Shown here: piece by piece, positions 7,201 through 10,208 of the stretch
Layout: every line of letters starts with the position of its first letter
How positions within the stretch are numbered: the first letter of the stretch is position 1
Source: JBBRWO01 sp038249135
GTDB taxonomy: Bacteria > Actinomycetota > Coriobacteriia > Anaerosomatales > JAAXUF01
Assembly: GCA_038249135.1 (NCBI GenBank)
Contig: JBBRWO010000069.1
Span: forward strand, 1-10,208
Length of the DNA stretch: 10,208 nt
Reading direction: 5' to 3'
Notes under the pieces: model-generated
What the model saw: only the letters and a program-made list of their open reading frames with translations
What the model was told of the DNA's origin: nothing
Database searches by the model: none
Translations under genes and position numbers: made by a program

Positions 7201-7739
7201 ATGTCCGCACCGGCGTTGAAACTCGCGGTCCAGCCGTTGCCCGACATCGTCCGGCCCCCGAAGTCCAGCAGGATGGTCAGTTTTGCGCCGGGGAGGCTGT
7301 GGAGCTTGAAGGTGTCGGTGAGGGGAAACGGAGCCGCCGCCTCCGGTGCCGCCGCTGCAGCGAACGCTGACTCAGTCGCGGCCGAGGAGTCGATGGGCGG
7401 CTCAATATAGAACAGCTTATCGGTGGAGTCGATGTGCAGCGTCGAGTCGGAGCGAAACGCCTCGGCGAGTTCGGCAGCGGTCCATCCGTAGCCGCGAGCC
7501 GCCAATGGAAGACGCGAGCCCAGCTGCGCGATCGCGTCTTCACCGCTTGTGAGAGCAGGGCCACCCCCGTCGATGCGCGCGACCGGTGCGTTCGAAGCGA
7601 GCAATCCGGAAGCCGCGATGGGTCCTAGGCGAGCCTCGGCGGGTGTATCGAACCGCGAACCGACGGACGACGCAAGCGCGACGACCAGCACAGCAGAAAG
7701 CGCCGCGAGGGCAAGCCAGCGATTGAGTCCGTTCCGCAC
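4215..7739 (-). CDS. Secreted zinc metalloprotease with PPC-like, Ig/OmpL47-like and CWB2 cell-wall-binding domains
   Basis: A 1174-residue surface protein. In order: signal peptide (about 1-36, hydrophobic 8-24); a region that may be a propeptide (37-145); a metzincin-type catalytic domain (about 150-365) containing DVWRRVAEDYAPFNVDVTTE (205-224), the zinc site HEAGHNLGLRHD (H296, E297, H300, H306, D307) and a Met-turn candidate APIMGVGY (M331); a PPC-like beta domain (about 370-492); four Ig/OmpL47-like domains (503-846); and three CWB2 repeats (about 847-1174) that would hold it non-covalently on wall polymers. I see no cysteine, so a cysteine-switch propeptide is ruled out. The reprolysin/M12-like placement follows from the HExxHxxGxxHD motif. 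The GTG start at 7737-7739 has GAGGA about 7 nt upstream and gives a good signal peptide. The substrate is unknown. The CWB2 block is closely related to that of the neighbouring gene. Confidence 0.92.
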   Translation of the reverse strand: MRNGLNRWLALAALSAVLVVALASSVGSRFDTPAEARLGPIAASGLLASNAPVARIDGGGPALTSGEDAIAQLGSRLPLAARGYGWTAAELAEAFRSDSTLHIDSTDKLFYIEPPIDSSAATESAFAAAAAPEAAAPFPLTDTFKLHSLPGAKLTILLDFGGRTMSGNGWTASFNAGADIVSPAWSMDGTASPDFNDTERAAIQDVWRRVAEDYAPFNVDVTTEFTSEAAITRTDISDLNYGTRVLVSPISNYFGPYGGLAYVGVYSMTSDYYKPALVFPENLSNGSRYIAEAAAHEAGHNLGLRHDGTTTPSADYYAGSGTGETGWAPIMGVGYYRNLTQWSKGEYPSASRTEDDLAILQGYLAYRPDDVGDTTATAGALRAGSALAASGIIASSVDSDVYSFAAGTGTTSLVISPAALGPNLDVYAEIRRADGSVVASSNPAMLLSASLSIALPAGTYYLAVRGTGKLTPLDDGGYSSYGSIGQYTVTGTVPFAAPVTIATPSPVNAFGTWVSSDVIISLAATEPVYGVASTHYSINGASAVTYSGAPVVISTPGTSTFAYSSRNNSGDAEATKTATVRIDKVKPTTTAPGLLGGYPAGGGGTVVLSPSDALSGVTSTLWRIGTSGGYTTGTTVTVPSVAGSYTLQYYSTDAAGNIGAVQSATLWVFDLTPPITTAAVTPAAAIDGWASSNATITLSATDAVPGVAWTRYSINGAAERTYLTPIVVSSSGNTTIAYRSQDSSNNAEATKTVTVHVDNTSPLTTALDLASGYVKNSGASITLTATDVHAGVLATQWRLGTGGAFTTGVTVPVPAGVGTYTLQYFSQDKVGNAEGVHSATIVVTPALVTRVAGRDRYDTAVQLARKGWDSGNKLAWTGVKHVLIANGEPGKEADPIGAAALAGAYDAPVLLTQASRVPGSTRAALAEIAKANPGVRVHLIGGTSVVPDARWNDIKAIKGVSQIKDRVYGATRYSTSAAIAKVVVALMGKPQVQGVLVVAVDNPGAFYDALAASPIAYARTMPMVGVKRSRLEPNAMGVLGNELAGKPIYFVNSDAFVTPGMKVAIAGSPSPTSLATSSDHYTAATQIAQSAVSRGWMSRADTGLAAKLPDALTGGTFIGLRGGILLFTNSSGAINPVTKSYLTAYKAETTNGWVIGGTAVVPTAQETSFLNLLQ
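5202..5711 (-). repeat. Second copy of an A-B two-domain unit in the metalloprotease (residues 677-846)
   Basis: The A domain carries TRYSINGAAERTY and TIAYRSQDSSNNAEATKT. The B domain carries WRLGTGGAFTTGVTV and YTLQYFSQDKVGNAEG. Both match the preceding unit in order and spacing. These are Ig-fold/OmpL47-like domains and probably act as a rigid spacer between the catalytic part and the wall anchor. Confidence 0.8.
5712..6233 (-). repeat. First copy of the A-B two-domain unit in the metalloprotease (residues 503-676)
   Basis: The A domain carries THYSINGASAVTY and TFAYSSRNNSGDAEATKT. The B domain carries WRIGTSGGYTTGTTV and YTLQYYSTDAAGNIG. The A domains resemble each other more than they resemble the adjacent B domains, so the four-domain array looks like the product of one duplication of a ~172-residue pair. 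Confidence 0.8.
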
Positions 7740-7821
7740 GTCGATCCTCGATTCCCGCCCGGTCGTGGCGGAAGCGGTACACGATACCAGGGGCGCCCGG
7801 AGGACTCCCTACGGGTGTTGT

Positions 7822-7837
7822 CGGCTCAAACCAGCCG
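7822..7837 (-). other. Hairpin at the start of the putative metalloprotease leader
   Basis: CGGCT (7822-7826) and AGCCG (7833-7837) pair around a 6-nt loop. If the promoter call just upstream is right, this would be at the very 5' end of the mRNA, where stem-loops often protect transcripts. It could instead be part of a larger folded leader. Confidence 0.35.
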
Positions 7838-7841
7838 CTTA

Positions 7842-7871
7842 CTTAACCCCTGTGCGCAATCCGGATGCCAA
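7842..7871 (-). promoter_or_regulatory. Possible promoter of the metalloprotease gene
   Basis: On the minus strand TTGGCA (plus 7866-7871) matches five of six bases of a housekeeping -35 box. GTTAAG (plus 7842-7847), 18 bp downstream, matches only three bases of a -10 box. It lies about 100 bp before the GTG start and would give a substantial untranslated leader. The -10 is weak, so this is tentative. Confidence 0.3.
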
Positions 7872-7935
7872 CTACTGTGCAGCGCCCGGTGTTCCCAACG
7901 CCCCGTCAGTGATCTGCTTGCGGGCCGGCAATGAC

Positions 7936-7965
7936 GCGGGCTCGGCGATTGCTCACCGGGCCCGC
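7936..7965 (-). terminator. GC-rich stem-loop after the upstream CWB2 gene, possible terminator
   Basis: A 10-bp stem (arms 7936-7945 and 7956-7965, one G-T pair, 10-nt loop) begins 25 bp after the stop of the upstream CWB2 gene. It is the strongest hairpin I found in this gap. There is no T-run after it on the minus strand, so it would be a non-canonical terminator or an mRNA 3'-end stabiliser. Confidence 0.4.
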
Positions 7966-7990
7966 GAGAAGTGCGTGTGTCGAGCGGGTG

Positions 7991-9850
7991 CTACTTGATC
8001 AGGTTCCGGAAGGTTGTTTCCTGAGCTGCGGGAAGCACCGCGGTACCACCGATGACCCAACCGTCCAGAATCATGCCCGTGTAGTCCTCGATGAAGCCCT
8101 TAGGGCTGCTCTGGATGAGCTTCGATGAGTCGGTGAACAGCAGCACGCCGTCGCGGTGACCGAGGAACGCTCCGCCGGTCAGCGCATCGGGAAGGCTAGA
8201 AGCCAGCGCAACATCCTGCTCGCTGGTCATTCCCTCACCGACTGCGAACTCCGCGATCTCGGCAGACGCCGTGTAGCGATTCGAGCTCGTGGCCATACGA
8301 GTCGCGCCCTTGGCCGGACCCGAACCGATGTAGGCCAAACCGGATGCCGCGAAGCGGGGCAGGTCCTTGATGTCTGCCCTGGCCAGGAACGTCGAGACCA
8401 CCTCGGGCACGCTGCCCTTCATGACCGAGAGCATCGGCATCTGGTTGACGTATGAGATCGGAGATGCCGCCAGGCCATCATAGAAGGCGGCCGAATTATC
8501 ACCCGCGATGAGGATGACACCGTTGAGGCCGTCGACTCCAACCGCCTCGATGATCGCATCGGCGATGGCGACCGAAGTCTTGTAGCGGTCGTTACCTGCG
8601 ACGCGATGCTTGCGCTGGCCGACGCCCTTGATCGCCTTGATGTTGTTCCAACGCGCATCCGGAAAGACCTTCGTGCCGCCGATGATGTGGATCTGCACAC
8701 CGGGGTTCTTCAACGCGATCTCAGCGATCACTTTCTTGGTGGGAGCAGGCAGGACCGAGGCCTGCGTGAGCAGCAGCGGTGCGTCGTAGGCACCCGCAAG
8801 ACCGGCTGCGGTGACCGGGTCGGCCTCCTTGCCCGGCTCGCCGTTGGCGATGATGATATCGGTCACACCGGTCCAGCTCTTGTTGCCAGCGGGATCCCAA
8901 CCCTTGCGAGCGATCTGCTCAGCGGTCAGGTAGCGATCATTGCCTCCTGCGCGAACGACAGCCGGGGGAACAAGCGCGAAGTTCTTCGTGATCGCAGTCG
9001 TGCCGTCGAAGACGACTGAGTACGCATTCGCGTCGTGATGCTTGTCGGCCATGACCTCGATGTCATAGGTACCAGCGGGCGCATACAGCGCGTAGGTTCC
9101 GTCAAGATCGCTATACGCGTCTTCGACAGGGTTGCCATCGGCGTCGTACACGTAGATTGATGCGTCCGCGATAGGCAGATGAGTCACGCTATCCGTGATG
9201 GCTCCCTTGAAGGCAAGCGGGTTCTGGATCAGCGCAAAGCTTCTCGTGACCGCGGTCGAACCGTCAAAAACGACGCCTGCGACTGATGTGGCCGCATAAC
9301 TGACTGCATCAGCTTCAATGTCGTAGGTACCAGCGGGAGCATAGATCTCGTAGGTGCCGTCCGCGGCGGTTAAGTCGTAGAACACGTTGTCCGGATTCGT
9401 CTGGTCCGCAATGATGATGGACGCATCCGCGATCGGGTCACCAGTCACGCTGTCCGTGACGGCGCCCTTGAACGCGAGCTTGTACGCGACCACTGACGCG
9501 TTCCGAGTGACGGTGGGCCCACTGAAGACCAGGCCGTCCACGAACCACGGCGCGCAGTTCGTCGCGATCACTTCGATGCCGTACGTTCCTACGGGCTGGT
9601 CATAGAACGCGTAGGCTCCACCGGCGGTAGTGACATCCCAATCGACCATGAAGCCGTCTGCGTCGTACAGATACACGTCAGCGTCCGCAACCGGGCTACC
9701 GCTCACGCTGTCGGTCACGATGCCCGTGAAGGCGGTCGAGCTGACAACTGCGTGCGCCGTCTGCGGGAGCGCGAACGTCAGCACGACCAAACACACCGCC
9801 ATGCTAGCGAAGCCGACCCCCAAGAACCTGCGTACCAAATTGTGCGTCAC
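7991..9850 (-). CDS. Secreted protein with three carboxypeptidase-regulatory-like repeats and CWB2 cell-wall-binding domain
   Basis: The frame is open to 9982, but the real start is the GTG at 9848-9850. It has AAGGAGG (plus 9859-9865) 8 nt upstream and gives an immediate signal peptide (MTHNLVRRFLGVGFASMAVC... ending QTAHA, cleavage about residue 34). The product is 619 residues. Three repeats of about 86 residues follow (40-125, 126-212, 213-296), each opening with F(T/K)G(I/A)(V/I)TDSV and containing GTY(G/D)IE. They match carboxypeptidase-regulatory-like beta domains, which are non-enzymatic. Residues 298-619 form three CWB2 repeats starting VVRAGGNDRYLTAEQIARKGWD and ending GWVIGGTAVLPAAQETTF. 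No catalytic motif is visible, so a structural, adhesive or ligand-binding surface role is inferred. The CWB2 block is paralogous to that of the metalloprotease encoded next to it. Confidence 0.9.
   Translation of the reverse strand: MTHNLVRRFLGVGFASMAVCLVVLTFALPQTAHAVVSSTAFTGIVTDSVSGSPVADADVYLYDADGFMVDWDVTTAGGAYAFYDQPVGTYGIEVIATNCAPWFVDGLVFSGPTVTRNASVVAYKLAFKGAVTDSVTGDPIADASIIIADQTNPDNVFYDLTAADGTYEIYAPAGTYDIEADAVSYAATSVAGVVFDGSTAVTRSFALIQNPLAFKGAITDSVTHLPIADASIYVYDADGNPVEDAYSDLDGTYALYAPAGTYDIEVMADKHHDANAYSVVFDGTTAITKNFALVPPAVVRAGGNDRYLTAEQIARKGWDPAGNKSWTGVTDIIIANGEPGKEADPVTAAGLAGAYDAPLLLTQASVLPAPTKKVIAEIALKNPGVQIHIIGGTKVFPDARWNNIKAIKGVGQRKHRVAGNDRYKTSVAIADAIIEAVGVDGLNGVILIAGDNSAAFYDGLAASPISYVNQMPMLSVMKGSVPEVVSTFLARADIKDLPRFAASGLAYIGSGPAKGATRMATSSNRYTASAEIAEFAVGEGMTSEQDVALASSLPDALTGGAFLGHRDGVLLFTDSSKLIQSSPKGFIEDYTGMILDGWVIGGTAVLPAAQETTFRNLIK
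8963..9733 (-). repeat. Three tandem carboxypeptidase-regulatory-like domain repeats
   Basis: Units lie at about 9476-9733, 9215-9475 and 8963-9214 (86, 87 and 84 residues). The second and third are closest to each other, sharing AFKGA(V/I)TDSVT, PIADASI, APAGTYDIE and VVFDG(S/T)TA(V/I)T. The first is more diverged and contains the only cysteine of the mature protein (C99). This suggests a recent duplication of the inner unit. Confidence 0.85.
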
Positions 9851-10054
9851 GCCAACCCCCTCCTTGGTGGGACACCCTGTGCGCCTACGGAGCGTTGTGG
9901 CGCCATCGCAGGCTACGTGTCTACATGAGTGAACTGCAAGGCTCTGACAAAGAATGAGCCGCGCACGTACAATACCGCACACTTCGGCAGTTGAGAGCGG
10001 ATATATGATGGGGATTGCCCACTTCGCTATACTCCCTCTTGCCTCACCTCGTGC
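9851..10054. other. Divergent intergenic region between the CWB2 gene and tRNA-Ser
   Basis: These 204 bp must hold the leftward promoter of the CWB2 gene and the rightward tRNA promoter. On the minus strand, TTGTCA (plus 9935-9940) could be a -35 box, but the nearest -10-like TGTAGA is at a poor 19-bp spacing. The leader before the GTG contains a pairing GCCTGCG...CGTAGGC and a CCTACGGAGCGTTGT element (plus 9884-9898). I see no gene here. Confidence 0.45.
10005..10033 (+). promoter_or_regulatory. Possible tRNA-Ser promoter
   Basis: TATACT at 10028-10033 is a good -10 box 21 bp before the mature tRNA 5' end. The hexamer 17 bp upstream (ATGATG, 10005-10010) matches only three bases of the -35 consensus. 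A start near 10040 would leave a ~15-nt 5' leader for RNase P. Confidence 0.4.
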
Positions 10055-10144
10055 GGAGGGGTGGCAGAGTGGTCGATTGCGGTAGTCTTGAAAACTACTG
10101 ACCGTGCAAGCGGTCCGTGGGTTCGAATCCCACCCCCTCCGCCA
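10055..10144 (+). tRNA. tRNA-Ser (anticodon UGA)
   Basis: A complete class II tRNA. The acceptor stem is GGAGGGG (10055-10061) with CCCCTCC (10134-10140), followed by discriminator G10141 and an encoded CCA (10142-10144). The anticodon stem is GTAGT/ACTAC (10082-10086 and 10094-10098) around the loop CTTGAAA, with anticodon TGA at 10089-10091. The long variable arm GACCG...CGGTC (about 10100-10115) is diagnostic of Ser/Leu/Tyr tRNAs. The T arm is GTGGG-TTCGAAT-CCCAC (10117-10133). The anticodon reads UCA and, by wobble, other UCN serine codons. Confidence 0.97.
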
Positions 10145-10160
10145 TCTGAGTCATCCCGCC

Positions 10161-10177
10161 GACCACCCGAGGTGGTT
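10161..10177 (+). promoter_or_regulatory. Hairpin overlapping the ribosome binding site of the last gene
   Basis: ACCACC (10162-10167) and GGTGGT (10171-10176) pair perfectly around a CGA loop, extendable by one G-T pair. The right arm and loop contain the GAGG ribosome binding element (10169-10172), 7 nt before the GTG at 10180. The hairpin begins 16 bp after the tRNA CCA end. Confidence 0.45.
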
Positions 10178-10179
10178 CC

Positions 10180-10208
10180 GTGCGCTTCCTCACCTTCAAC
10201 ATCCATCA
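10180..10208 (+). CDS. Probable endonuclease/exonuclease/phosphatase family protein, 3' truncated by window
   Basis: Only the first nine codons and two further bases are visible. The GTG start is preceded by GAGG at a 7-nt spacing. The residues read MRFLTFNIH, followed by a codon beginning CA. The pattern (L/F)TFNIH at the very N-terminus is characteristic of the endonuclease/exonuclease/phosphatase superfamily, where the asparagine helps bind the catalytic metal. These are Mg-dependent phosphodiesterases acting on DNA, RNA, lipids or small phosphates; the substrate cannot be told from this fragment. Confidence 0.6.

Larger units (their letters stand above)
7740..7990. other. Intergenic region between the two CWB2 genes
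   Basis: No credible gene lies in these 251 bp. From the upstream side (high coordinates) it holds a GC-rich stem-loop (7936-7965), a promoter-like pair (7842-7871), a small hairpin (7822-7837) and a leader of about 95 nt before the GTG at 7739. The leader includes a CCTACGG-GTTGT element at 7808-7821 that resembles one in front of the other CWB2 gene, and an extended -10-like TGGTATCGT (minus strand) near 7780-7788. Confidence 0.5.

Noticed and set aside
7740..7860. Cyclic-di-GMP or other known riboswitch before the metalloprotease
   Set aside because: CACAGGGG and hairpins drew attention, but the conserved core of the GEMM class (GACGCAAAGC-like) is absent and I could not fit another class.
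8963..9733. CRISPR-like or mobile-element repeats
   Set aside because: The repetition is at the protein level with ~260-bp in-frame units and diverged DNA; there are no short identical repeats with spacers, no transposase and no terminal inverted repeats.
9851..9982. N-terminal extension of the CWB2 protein to 9982
   Set aside because: The extra 44 residues are polar, cysteine- and arginine-rich and would bury the signal peptide. The GTG at 9850 has a strong ribosome binding site and places the signal peptide at the N-terminus.

Overview
The window is GC-rich, dense and uses many GTG starts. Two large secreted proteins carry C-terminal cell-wall-binding repeat 2 (CWB2) blocks, which points to a monoderm, probably actinobacterial genome. 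Together with a LigD-type polymerase, a DUF2207 membrane protein and the codon bias, an environmental relative of the Coriobacteriia is my best guess. That placement is an inference, because no phylogenetic marker is present.

Layout from left to right. At 1-894 (+) lies the polymerase/primase domain of the end-joining ligase system (LigD POL), whose 5' end may be cut by the window edge. It converges, across a 20-bp gap made of a 7-bp tandem repeat, on a long minus-strand block covering 915-9850. Read in its own direction, that block holds: (i) a secreted protein with three carboxypeptidase-regulatory-like repeats and a CWB2 block (7991-9850); (ii) a secreted zinc metalloprotease with a PPC-like domain, four Ig/OmpL47-like domains in an A-B-A-B order and a CWB2 block (4215-7739); (iii) tadA, the tRNA adenosine deaminase (3637-4101), overlapping by GTGA with (iv) a DUF2207 membrane protein with a poly-glycine tail (1757-3640); and (v) a small membrane protein (1138-1614) overlapping (vi) a 76-residue protein (915-1145). 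To the right, in the opposite orientation, a tRNA-Ser(UGA) gene (10055-10144) is followed by the first codons of a probable endonuclease/exonuclease/phosphatase family protein (10180 onward).

The two CWB2 proteins are tandem paralogues through their C-terminal ~320 residues but carry unrelated N-terminal modules. They look like one wall anchor displaying two payloads, one protease and one probable adhesive or stalk-like beta-domain array. tadA/DUF2207 and the two small genes look like two translationally coupled pairs. No mobile element, CRISPR array, phage gene or rRNA was seen. The most interesting parts are the CWB2 surface-protein pair with its domain duplications and the possible shared motif in the two leaders.
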